From: Streptomyces sp. R33
Lineage (GTDB): Bacteria > Actinomycetota > Actinomycetes > Streptomycetales > Streptomycetaceae
Direction of reading: 5' to 3'
NCBI RefSeq assembly: GCF_041200175.1
Contig: NZ_CP165727.1
Span: forward strand, 8,178,001 to 8,242,000
Length of the DNA stretch: 64,000 bases
Below, piece after piece: positions 17,146 through 25,032 of the stretch; the first letter of the stretch is position 1, and each line of letters opens with the position of its first letter. A model generated the notes under the pieces. It saw only the letters and a list, made by a program, of their open reading frames with translations. It did not search any database and had not been told where the DNA came from. A program made the translations under genes and the position numbers.

Positions 17146-18543
17146 GGCGTGTCAGCGATCTTGTGTAAGTCGGTTGGTGTCATTGGATGCTGAGCCGGTC
17201 CTCGAAGAACAGTGAGAACTGGTTCAGCGCCTCTTTCCAGTGTGCGGCGACGTGGTTCGCGTCGCGCGCTTTGGGGTTGATCTGCTCGCGGACCGCGAGG
17301 TAGAGCACCTTCAATGCGGCCTGTTCCGAGGGGAAATGGCCGCGGTTGCGGGTGGCCTTGCGGAGCCGCGAGTTGATCGATTCGACCATGTTCGTGGAGT
17401 AGACCACCGTCCTTATGGCCGGCGGGAACGCCAAGTAGGGCGTGAATTCCGGCCAGGCCGAGCGCCAGGTCCGGACCACGGCCGGGTAGCGTCGGCCCAG
17501 GTCAGAGGCTTCGAACTCGTCAAGTGCCTGTTCGGCGGCTTGTTCGGTCGGGGCCGTATAGATCGCTTTCAGGGCCGGCACGAGTTTGGGGTGGTCCCGC
17601 ACCGACGACAGCCTGAGTGAGGCTCTGGTCAGGTGGATCACGCAGGTCTGGACGGTGGCTTTGGGCCAGGTCGCGGTGACCGAGTCGGGCAGGCCCTTCA
17701 GGCCGTCGCAGGCGACGATGCAGACATCTTGGATGCCCCGATTACGCAGCTCGGACAGGACCGCCATCCAGGTGGTGGCGCCCTCGCCCTCGGCTCCGAC
17801 CCACAGGCCCAGAACGTCCTTGCGGCCGTCCATGTCAACGCCGACGGCCAGGTAGACCGGCTTGGAGACCACGGACCCGGACCGGATCTTCACCCACAAC
17901 GCGTCGATGTAGATGATTGGCCAAACCGCGTCCAGGGGCCTGTTCTGCCAGCTCACGAGCTCGTCGATCACCGCGTCGGTGACCTTGCTGATCAGGCCGG
18001 GGCTGACCTCGACCCCGTAGATCTGCGCAAGGTGGGAGCGGATGTCGCGCACGCTCATCCCGCGGGCGTAGAGGGACAGGATCCGGTCGTTGAACCCCGC
18101 GAGCCGACGGGCGTTCTTCGGTACCAGACGCGGCTCGAAGTCGCCGTTGCGGTCCCGGGGAACCGCCAGCGTGACCGCGCCGGCGTCTGTGAGGACCGTC
18201 TTCGGTGAGGTCCCGTTGCGGGAGTTTCCCGATCCGTGGCCAGCGGGATCTCCACGTTCGTAGCCGAGGTGTTCGCTCATCTCGGCTTCAAGGGCCCGCT
18301 CCAGAACGGCCCTGGTGATCTCCGTCAGCAGCCCGCCCTCGCCGAGCAGGGCCGCCCCTGAGGCGTCAGCCTTGTCGAGCAGCCGCTCGACGACCTCGTC
18401 GACCATCTCGTCGCCGGCCACGGACGCGGCCGCTTCTTCTTTGTCTGCCATGACTCGTCCGATCCGCCCGGCCCCCAGGCCCGAGGCCGAGCCCCGGGCC
18501 AGGCTGTCACATCACGGACTTACACGAACTTCCAGACACGCTC
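17146..18543 (-). mobile_element. IS256-family insertion sequence, intact
   Basis: A 1398-bp element. The terminal inverted repeats begin GGGCGTGTCAGCGATCTTGT at the left and GAGCGTGTCTGGAAGTTCGT at the right (read inward), and both run into GTAAGTC. It is flanked by an identical 8-base duplication, CCTGAAGT, at 17138-17145 and 18544-18551; 8 bp is the usual length for this family. The single transposase gene is full length, so the element may still be active. Confidence 0.9.
17180..18451 (-). CDS. IS256-family (mutator-type) transposase
   Basis: 423 residues, full length for the family. DDE residues: Asp 183 in YIDALWVKI, Asp 249 in VACDGLKGLPDSV and the Glu in STNMVESINSRLRKATRNRG near residue 355. 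An N-terminal helical DNA-binding part with HLGYERGD-type motif precedes the catalytic core. Start is ATG 18449-18451. It is the only gene of the element and almost fills it. The product cuts and joins DNA at the element ends. Confidence 0.95.
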   Translation of the reverse strand: MADKEEAAASVAGDEMVDEVVERLLDKADASGAALLGEGGLLTEITRAVLERALEAEMSEHLGYERGDPAGHGSGNSRNGTSPKTVLTDAGAVTLAVPRDRNGDFEPRLVPKNARRLAGFNDRILSLYARGMSVRDIRSHLAQIYGVEVSPGLISKVTDAVIDELVSWQNRPLDAVWPIIYIDALWVKIRSGSVVSKPVYLAVGVDMDGRKDVLGLWVGAEGEGATTWMAVLSELRNRGIQDVCIVACDGLKGLPDSVTATWPKATVQTCVIHLTRASLRLSSVRDHPKLVPALKAIYTAPTEQAAEQALDEFEASDLGRRYPAVVRTWRSAWPEFTPYLAFPPAIRTVVYSTNMVESINSRLRKATRNRGHFPSEQAALKVLYLAVREQINPKARDANHVAAHWKEALNQFSLFFEDRLSIQ

Positions 18544-18694
18544 CCTGAAGTCGGGCCCGGACGTTGATGCCTGGCTGAGCCGTGCCGCCTCGGCGAGTCG
18601 ATCCGGACGAACCCGAAGACCCCGTGGCTTTCATCGTGGCCGTAGGGCGCCCTGGGCTGCGAAGCCATGGGGCCTCGCCCCGCAACCCGCGACC

Positions 18695-18916
18695 TCAGTC
18701 CGTGGGCTCCTGAGGCGCGGGGTCCTTGGCAGGGCGATCATTCTCGGTCTGTGGTTCGTTCTTCTCACCCTCCGAGTCCTTGACTGCCCGCAGGTCGGGC
18801 GCCGGAGGGTCCAGCGGGGGGAGGTCAGGAGTGAGGGCGTCTTCGCTCTCGGGAACCTTGGGGGGCAGCTTCGGTTCGGGTGTTCCGGGCGCGTGGGCTT
18901 CTCGTTCATCGGTCAT
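18695..18916 (-). CDS. small acidic disordered protein
   Basis: 73 residues dominated by Pro, Glu, Asp and Lys (KLPPKVPESEDALTPDLPPL). No fold is predicted and the family is not recognised. Start ATG 18914-18916 has AGGTGGG about 4 bases upstream. Codon use is typical. It sits between the IS256 element and a TetR gene. Confidence 0.5.
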   Translation of the reverse strand: MTDEREAHAPGTPEPKLPPKVPESEDALTPDLPPLDPPAPDLRAVKDSEGEKNEPQTENDRPAKDPAPQEPTD

Positions 18917-18936
18917 GTGACCCACCTGCCCCTCAT

Positions 18937-19659
18937 TCAGCTCCGAACACCTCCCCCGGCGGTGCCTGTGAGTGGGCCAGGTGTTCGGGAGGCCGGCGTC
19001 CACGGCGGGGGAAACTGGCCGCGGCGGGGGACTCTCGTATCAGCCCGGGCTCCGGCTGTCGTCGCTGAGGCTCGGGGGCAGGGGATCCGTGAGGTAGTGC
19101 TGGATGGTGGGGGCGATGAGGTCGGTGACGGCGGGGCGGGGAGGGTGGCGACGGTGCCGATCTGCCAGATGTAGCGGTTCATGACCATGCCGACGATCTG
19201 GGTGGAGATGAGGCTGGCCCGCAGGTTGCGTTCGGTGTCGGGCAGGCTGTGGGAGACGACGGCCAGTACACGTTCGGAGAACAGCTGCCGCAGGCGATGC
19301 AGGGCGGCGGGTTCCTGGGCGGCGGTGAGGATGATGGAGCGCAGGATCTCGGCAGAGGCGGGGTCCTCCCACAGGTTCAGGGCGGCCTGCACGAGGGCGT
19401 GCCCCCGGCGTTCCAGGGGCTGCTCGGCGGCGGCGGCCACGGTTGCACCGAACGCCTCGGGGGGTTGCATCACCTCTTCCAACAGCCCGGTCTTGGTGCG
19501 GAAGTAGTAGGTCACGAGGCCGGGGTCGACACCGGCCTCCCGGGCGACCGACCGGAGTGAGGTCGCGGCGTAGCCGCGCGTGGCGAAGGACCTGCGGGCG
19601 GCGGCGACGATCTTGTCCGCCTGCTCTCCGCGTTCACCCCGAGGGCCTCGGCCGGTCAC
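18937..19659 (-). CDS. TetR-family regulator with a frameshifted C-terminus
   Basis: The first about 177 residues are a normal TetR protein: HTH at about 15-60 (IVAAARRSFATRGYAATSLR and EAGVDPGLVTYYFRTK) and a ligand domain up to MNRYIWQIGTVATLP. After that the frame turns into a Pro/Ser/Arg-rich tail ending at 18937. The neighbouring frame instead reads RPAVTDLIAPTIQHYLTDPL and stops at 19040, which is the normal end for this type of protein. A one-base change in the G/C run near 19125-19145 explains this. Start is GTG with GGAAGG 9 bases upstream. An upstream palindrome is its likely operator. Confidence 0.75.
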   Translation of the reverse strand: MTGRGPRGERGEQADKIVAAARRSFATRGYAATSLRSVAREAGVDPGLVTYYFRTKTGLLEEVMQPPEAFGATVAAAAEQPLERRGHALVQAALNLWEDPASAEILRSIILTAAQEPAALHRLRQLFSERVLAVVSHSLPDTERNLRASLISTQIVGMVMNRYIWQIGTVATLPAPPSPTSSPPPSSTTSRIPCPRASATTAGARADTRVPRRGQFPPPWTPASRTPGPLTGTAGGGVRS

Positions 19660-19711
19660 ACCGCATCACCTTCCGTAACGGTTGCGGGCGGGACTTCCCC
19701 CTCGCCGAGAG

Positions 19712-19729
19712 TTTCAGCATACGCTGAAA
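19712..19729. promoter_or_regulatory. TetR operator palindrome
   Basis: TTTCAGC-ATAC-GCTGAAA, 7-base perfect arms with a 4-base spacer, 52 bases upstream of the TetR start. The position suggests self-repression. There is no gene on the other side for at least 700 bases. Confidence 0.65.
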
Positions 19730-20019
19730 TTAGTTTCCACATGTTGAGGAAATCAGGAAGAGCGTCCGTCTCAGGCGAGACCCCTGTGACCGTGGTCGGC
19801 GACCTGTCCGACGACCCCGAAACCACGGTTCACCCCGGGAGGCGTCCCCGTTGCTGCGTTCCGCATCGCATCCCCCTCGCGCACGACACATCGGCCCACA
19901 CAAAAGCTCACGGGTGCCGTTCCACCCCCCCCGCCGCGGCAGCGTGCGCGAGCACTACTTCGACCCCGACGCGCCTTGTGCCGGGACTGTAAGGGGACCG
20001 GCTCCGGCTCACGCAGGGG

Positions 20020-20335
20020 GCGGTGAGTCGGCCCAGGAGGTCGTGCTGTTCGGCCTTGAGGTTGTAGGGGCTGGTGAGCATCATCCGGGCGAGCCTGCGC
20101 GGAGAGGTGCGGCTGCGGCATGCGCGGACTTGGCTGATGTACGTGCAGGAGGTTAGGTAGCCCGTGAAGCCGAGGGCCTCGATCTCCTCGAAGAGGTCCA
20201 GGAAGGGGGCGGTGGGGTCCTCGAGCCGGCGTTTGCGCAGCTGCTCGAGGTAGGGGTCGCGAAGCTGGCACGGTGCTTGGGAACGCGTAGCATCCACTCG
20301 GGTTGATCGGTACGGGCGTAGCGCTTGACGGTGTT
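20020..20335 (-). pseudogene. ISL3-family transposase remnant
   Basis: The minus strand carries the inner part of an ISL3 transposase in two frames. LNTVKRYARTDQPEWMLRVP at about 20255-20335 is followed, after a shift, by DLFEEIEALGFTGYLTSCTY and SPRRLARMMLTSPYNLKAEQ down to about 20024. Both ends of the gene are missing and no inverted repeats were found. Confidence 0.7.
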
Positions 20336-20492
20336 CAAGGCCGTTGCAGACGGCGGGCGAATTCGAGACGCATCGCACCCCCCACACGCGGATCCCCACA
20401 GGCTTCCGTGCGTGGCCCCAACTCCCTTGACACCGGGCAACTCAGGAAACACCCCGACAGGACAGAGCGCTCTTCAAAGGGTGTCCGAGGGA

Positions 20493-22037
20493 TCAGGGCC
20501 GGGCGAACCACTCGGGATGCCGCTCGCGGAGGTCGGCCATGGCCGCGAGGAACCTGCGCAGGGCCGACAGGAGCGGGTGGTTCGATCCCTCGCTGATCCT
20601 CACTTCGTGGTGTCCGAACCTGAGGGCCGTGACGACGATGAGCACGTCCTCGCAGAGGCCCGCCTGATCCGTGACGGTCACCACGCGCTCCTGATGCCAT
20701 GAGACGGACAGGGAGAGGTCTTCGAGGCGGGAGTAAGGGATCCTCAGAAGGTCCGGGGGATCCGATACGCACAGATGCGTATCGGTGAACGCGATGGTCC
20801 GCCTCGCGCTGTTCGTGGCACGGCCGACCAGCTGCTCCCCGTCGGCCATGCCGAAGCGCTTCCTCCGCACGGACGCCATCCAGCCCGGACGTCCGGTGCC
20901 CCGTTCGAGGATGAAGCCCTGGAGCATCAGCACCAGGCGCAGGGCGTCCGCGAACGTGGTGGGTTCGTGGCGGTGCCGCTCGATGTAGGCGTTCACCTCT
21001 GCGACGTCGTACCCGTGGTACTTCCGGCCGGACTCGGTCCGGAAGTAGGGAGGGGCGGCCTGCGACCACTGGTCGGGGCTGGCCACCGTGGCGATGACCT
21101 TCGCCAAGCGGGCGTTGACGTCTCCGATGCGGTAGCCGGCGCTCTGGACGGTGGCGAAGGCGGGCCCTCCGGCAGGAGTGATGGCTCGGGGAACCGGGAC
21201 GCCCCCGGCGGCCGGCACGGCGCGCTCCCGGGGGACCGGTACCGGAATCGGCTCTGGGACTGGCTCCGGCTTCGGGGCCGGCGGTGGGAAGGCCCGGTTG
21301 CGTACGAGGGGGAAGTCACCCGCGCCCGTCTTGCCGCACTCCTCCGGGAGCGGGAGGCCCGTGTCCCGCATGCGCCGCAGCACCTCGTTGTAGAGGTCGT
21401 TCGCCCCCAGCAGCGGGCCGGCGCCCTGGACACCTTCCTGCATGGCGCCCAGCAGGAAACCGGTGAAGGCGCTGTACCTGGCCCCCGCAGGCGCCTTGGA
21501 GCGCCTGTCCCCCGGAGCTGAGGTCAGGGAGTAGACACCCCTGACGGCGGCCAGCTGGTCCGTGATCAGCCGGGACTCGGCGCCCATCAGGTCGGAGTGC
21601 GCCAGGCCGCTGAAGCAGGAGTCCAGGATCACGATCTTGACGCCAGCGCGGGACTGCTTGACGACGCCCGCCAGGTACGAGAACCGCAGGCTGGTCCAGT
21701 CCTGACCGGGTTCGCTCTCGGTCATGCTGAGGTGGAGATCGCCGGTGGCCCCGGCGATCAGGCCGTGGCCGCTGTAGTAGACGAGCAGGACATCCTCCGC
21801 CTCCTCGGCGGCGGTCCTGACCGGCTCCATGATGTCCTGGGCCTTGTCCGGATCGTCCACGAGCCGTACATCGTCCCTCGCGAAGCCGCCCAGTGCTCCG
21901 TCGGTGAGGGCGGCTTCGAGGCCGCGGATGTTGCGCGCGGAGTGGGGGATCGGCGTGAGGTCCCGCGAGGTGTAGGACGCGGCGCCGATCAGCACCGCGC
22001 GGGCGGACCCGAAGGACGGGAAGGAGGGCCCGCTCAC
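20493..22037 (-). CDS. caspase-family (metacaspase-like) effector with DivIVA-like repeats and C-terminal PH-like domain
   Basis: 514 residues. The peptidase C14 domain spans about 10-235, with catalytic His 91 in YYSGHG and Cys 141 in ILDSCFSG, both intact. A Pro-rich linker covers about 250-290. Two short tandem segments follow, F294-ATVQSAGYRIGDVNA and F332-RTESGRKYHGYDVAEVNAY, both matching the F-x-T ... GY-x-x-x-x-VNA pattern of DivIVA-domain repeats. The C-terminus (about 385-510) is beta-rich with a closing helix and resembles a bacterial PH-like domain. The GTG start overlaps the stop of the upstream EACC1 gene (GTGA), so translation is coupled. Caspases of this type are effectors in actinobacterial NTP-dependent conflict systems; the link to the AAA/TPR genes is inference. 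Confidence 0.9.
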   Translation of the reverse strand: MSGPSFPSFGSARAVLIGAASYTSRDLTPIPHSARNIRGLEAALTDGALGGFARDDVRLVDDPDKAQDIMEPVRTAAEEAEDVLLVYYSGHGLIAGATGDLHLSMTESEPGQDWTSLRFSYLAGVVKQSRAGVKIVILDSCFSGLAHSDLMGAESRLITDQLAAVRGVYSLTSAPGDRRSKAPAGARYSAFTGFLLGAMQEGVQGAGPLLGANDLYNEVLRRMRDTGLPLPEECGKTGAGDFPLVRNRAFPPPAPKPEPVPEPIPVPVPRERAVPAAGGVPVPRAITPAGGPAFATVQSAGYRIGDVNARLAKVIATVASPDQWSQAAPPYFRTESGRKYHGYDVAEVNAYIERHRHEPTTFADALRLVLMLQGFILERGTGRPGWMASVRRKRFGMADGEQLVGRATNSARRTIAFTDTHLCVSDPPDLLRIPYSRLEDLSLSVSWHQERVVTVTDQAGLCEDVLIVVTALRFGHHEVRISEGSNHPLLSALRRFLAAMADLRERHPEWFARP

Positions 22038-22384
22038 CGACCGTCCAGCTCGCGCACGATGCGGACGGCCACCTCGTCCGGGTCCTCGAGCCGGGAGGCG
22101 TCGATCTCCACCTCCTTATCCCCGCTGCGCACGCGGATGTGCACCTGTCGGCGCCGGACGCCGGCCCAGGTGCCCAGCGAGGCAGCGACGGCGGTCAGGA
22201 CGCCCTGCGGTTCGAGCAGCAGCTGGAGGGCCTCTGTAACCGGGCCCATGTCACCGTCCTCGACCGGCGCGGCCTGGGCTGTGATTGCGACCCGCCTGAG
22301 CTCCTGGTCCTGGCGCAGCCACTGCTCCAGCCGGCGCAGCTCATCGCCTGCCTCATCGCCGATCAGGCCGACCTGCACGATCAT
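22034..22384 (-). CDS. EACC1 (effector-associated constant component 1) protein
   Basis: 116 residues: an N-terminal strand-helix unit MIVQVGLIGDEAGDELRRLE, then a central helix, AVAASLGTWAGVRRRQVHIR and a strand-helix end VEIDASRLEDPDEVAVRIV. This matches the small EACC1 partner that recurs next to caspase and other effectors in NTP-dependent conflict systems described by the Aravind group. Its molecular role there is thought to be as an adaptor. GGAGGT lies 6 bases before ATG 22382-22384. The stop overlaps the caspase start. It is the first gene of the two-gene operon. Confidence 0.75.
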   Translation of the reverse strand: MIVQVGLIGDEAGDELRRLEQWLRQDQELRRVAITAQAAPVEDGDMGPVTEALQLLLEPQGVLTAVAASLGTWAGVRRRQVHIRVRSGDKEVEIDASRLEDPDEVAVRIVRELDGR

Positions 22385-22609
22385 GGAGTACCTCCGGTAC
22401 GTCGCAACTCGCAGGCCGCACATGCTAGTCAGGTCCCGCCCGGTGCCGCCGGTACTTCGCCGCAGACGGGGTGCCGATCGTAGAGCCCATCCCCGGACCC
22501 TACTGGTGGTAGCCGACCGGACGCCGCCGGACCAACGGGCTCCCCGCATCTGTCGATCTTGACCGCACCCGGTGACCGAGAGCCGCGGGCCGCTTTCTAG
22601 GCTGACCCC
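22385..22609. promoter_or_regulatory. divergent promoter region of the caspase and AAA operons
   Basis: The 225-base gap separates the two operons. On the plus strand TAGGCT at 22598-22603 ends 6 bases before ATG 22610 with no Shine-Dalgarno between, so the AAA mRNA looks leaderless. The minus-strand gene has a normal GGAGGT. No clear palindromic operator was found, so how the two arms are co-regulated is unknown. Confidence 0.5.
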
Positions 22610-23974
22610 ATGTCCGACGAGTCACCTCTCATCCGTAGCCTGCGGGCCGCCGTCGCCGCCGCTCCCGAAGACGTGCCCCTGCGGCTGCACTTCACCGAAC
22701 TGCTCCTCGCGGAGGGGAGGCACGACGAGGCCGTCACGCAAGCCGCGGTCGCGCTGCAGCACGCGCCGGGCGACGAAGCCGTACGGGACCTGATGGTCCG
22801 CACCATGCAACTGCCCACGGTCGGCACGCCCCCGCCCGCGGCCACTGAAACGCCGGCCCCGCCCACCACTACCCCGCCCCAGGCCGCCGCGTCCGCCGCC
22901 CCCTCGCCCGCCACGGGCGGCACCCAGCCCCGCGCCTTCGACTGGGCCGCCGCCGAGCAGGAAGTCGCCGACGTCGTCGGCCCCCGCTTCGCCGCCGACC
23001 CCACCGGTCCCACTGACCCCGCCGACACGGGCGATGCCACCGAGGCCCCCCTGACCGCCGACGGCAGCGGCGACCCGGCCGATGCGTCCGCCTGGGACAT
23101 CGACGCCCCCGGTGACGTACGCCTCGCCGACGTCGGCGGCATGCAGCAGGTCAAGGACCGGCTCGAAGCCGCCTTCCTCGCCCCGATGCGCAATCCCGAA
23201 CTCCGCAAGCTGTACGGCAAGTCGCTCCGCGGCGGCCTGCTCCTCTACGGCCCGCCCGGCTGCGGCAAGACGTTCATCGCGCGGGCCGTCGCCGGCGAAC
23301 TCGGTGCCGGCTTCATGTCGGTCTCGCTCTCCGACATCCTCGACATGTACATCGGCACCTCGGAGAAGAACGTCCACGACATCTTCGAGGCCGCCCGCCG
23401 CCAGGCGCCCTGCGTGATCTTCCTCGACGAGCTGGACGCGCTCGGCGCCAAGCGCTCGCGCATGCACCACAGCGGTCTGCGCAACGTCGTCAACCAGCTC
23501 CTCACCGAGCTCGACGGCATCAACGCCGCACAGAACGAAGGCGTCTTCGTGCTCGCCGCGACCAACGTCCCCTGGGACGTGGACCTCGCCCTGCGCCGCC
23601 CCGGCCGCCTGGACCGCACCCTGCTCGTGCTGCCCCCCGACGCCCCGGCCCGGGAGTCGATCCTCCGCTACCACCTGCGCGAGCGCCCCATCGAGTCCGT
23701 TGATCTCGGCAAGATCGTCAAGGTCACCGAGGACTTCTCGGGCGCCGATCTCGCCCATCTCTGCGAGAGCGCGGCCGAGTACGCGCTCCTGGACTCCGCC
23801 CGTTCCGGCACCATCCGCATGATCGGCACCAAGGACCTCCTGACCGCGGCCAAGCAGATCAAGCCGTCCAGCGAATCCTGGTTCGCCTCCGCCCGTAACG
23901 TCGCCATGTTCGCCAACGACGGCGGTGTGTACGACGACCTGGTCACCTACCTGAAGAAGAAGCGCAAGCTGTGA
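22610..23974 (+). CDS. AAA ATPase (Cdc48/Vps4-like core) with TPR-like N-terminus
   Basis: 454 residues. Positions 1-70 form helical hairpins like TPR units (FTELLLAEGRHDEAVTQAAV). A Pro/Ala/Thr-rich linker runs to about 165. The AAA domain spans about 170-400: Walker A GPPGCGKT at 214-221, Walker B VIFLDELD at 269-276, second region of homology with NVPWDVDLALRRPGRLDR carrying the arginine fingers, and an AAA lid with FSGADLAHLCESAAEYAL. This is the remodelling or unfolding type of AAA protein, likely a hexamer. The stop overlaps the next gene's GTG (GTGA). It heads an operon with two TPR membrane proteins, divergent from the caspase pair. Confidence 0.88.
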   Translation: MSDESPLIRSLRAAVAAAPEDVPLRLHFTELLLAEGRHDEAVTQAAVALQHAPGDEAVRDLMVRTMQLPTVGTPPPAATETPAPPTTTPPQAAASAAPSPATGGTQPRAFDWAAAEQEVADVVGPRFAADPTGPTDPADTGDATEAPLTADGSGDPADASAWDIDAPGDVRLADVGGMQQVKDRLEAAFLAPMRNPELRKLYGKSLRGGLLLYGPPGCGKTFIARAVAGELGAGFMSVSLSDILDMYIGTSEKNVHDIFEAARRQAPCVIFLDELDALGAKRSRMHHSGLRNVVNQLLTELDGINAAQNEGVFVLAATNVPWDVDLALRRPGRLDRTLLVLPPDAPARESILRYHLRERPIESVDLGKIVKVTEDFSGADLAHLCESAAEYALLDSARSGTIRMIGTKDLLTAAKQIKPSSESWFASARNVAMFANDGGVYDDLVTYLKKKRKL

Positions 23975-25032
23975 GTGGAACATCCCTGCACCCGCGGGTC
24001 GAACAGGCCCTCGAGCTCTACGGCATGGAACGGCGCGAGGAGGCCCTCGCCCTCCTCGACCGGCGTCTCGCCGAGGCACCCGACGACCACGAGGCCTGGA
24101 CCGCGCGCGCCCGCTGCCTCACCGCCCTCGGCCGCCAGGCGGAGGGGCTCGACGCCGCCGACCAGGCGCTGAAGCTCGTACCCGACTTCGCCGACGGGCA
24201 CTTCATGCGCGGATTCGCCCTGCGCAGGATGAGCCGGCTGCCCGAGGCCGAACAGTCGCAGCGCGAGGCCATCCGCCTCGCTCCGCAACTCTGGGGCCCG
24301 CGTGCCCAGCGCGCCGAGATGCTGATCTTCGTGGGGACGAAGGAGGAGGCGCTCGAAGAGGCCCAGGAGGCCGTACGGCTCGGCCCCGACGTCGTCGACA
24401 CCTGGCACACCATGTACAAGGTCGCCGCGTTCAACAGCCGCTCCGACCTGGTGGACGAGTCCGTGCGGCAGCTCCTGCGCATCGACCCGACCGACCAGCT
24501 CGCCGTCACCACGGTCACGCACCGCGAGGTCCACAAGCCCGGCACGTCCGCCGCCCGGGCCGCCGACCTCTACGCCGGCGCACTCGCCGCCGCCCCCGAC
24601 TCCGCGTCGCTCCGCTCCGACCTCGACCGGGCCGTCTACCGGATGCTCCGCGGCACCCGATGGCTCGCCCTGCTCTGCCTGGTCATGGCCGCCGTCACCG
24701 TCGACGTCTTCCCCACCGGGGGAGCGGCGAAGGAGCTGCCCGTCCCTCTCGGCACGCGGCTGTGGGCGCTGACCCTCATGGCCGTGGTGTGGGGCTTCGG
24801 GGCCTGGCGCCGCTACCGGCGGCTGCGGACCGGGGCCCAGCTCGCCGTGTTCGCGCTCGTGCGCCGCTCGTTCTGGTCCAGGGTCGTGCTGGGCCAGGCC
24901 ACCTGGGCCACCCTGTGCGCGCTGCTGCTCGTGGCCCTTCCGTGGAGCGAACGCACCGTGCCTCAGGTCCTGTTCTGGCTGGCACTCGTACCGAACCTGC
25001 TCAGCATCACCCATGACCGGGACAAGGTCTGA
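23971..25032 (+). CDS. TPR protein with C-terminal membrane helices (1)
   Basis: 353 residues. The first about 220 are TPR repeats (ALELYGMERREEALALLDRR, AWTARARCLTALGRQAEGLD, HFMRGFALRRMSRLPEAEQS). The rest holds about four membrane helices: LALLCLVMAAVTVDVF, LWALTLMAVVWGFGAW, ATWATLCALLLVALPW and VLFWLALVPNLLSI. The repeats should face the cytoplasm and bind a partner, plausibly the AAA protein whose N-terminus is also TPR-like. Translation is coupled at both ends: its GTG overlaps the AAA stop, and its TGA overlaps the next ATG. It is a paralogue in design of the next gene. Confidence 0.85.
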   Translation: MSGTSLHPRVEQALELYGMERREEALALLDRRLAEAPDDHEAWTARARCLTALGRQAEGLDAADQALKLVPDFADGHFMRGFALRRMSRLPEAEQSQREAIRLAPQLWGPRAQRAEMLIFVGTKEEALEEAQEAVRLGPDVVDTWHTMYKVAAFNSRSDLVDESVRQLLRIDPTDQLAVTTVTHREVHKPGTSAARAADLYAGALAAAPDSASLRSDLDRAVYRMLRGTRWLALLCLVMAAVTVDVFPTGGAAKELPVPLGTRLWALTLMAVVWGFGAWRRYRRLRTGAQLAVFALVRRSFWSRVVLGQATWATLCALLLVALPWSERTVPQVLFWLALVPNLLSITHDRDKV

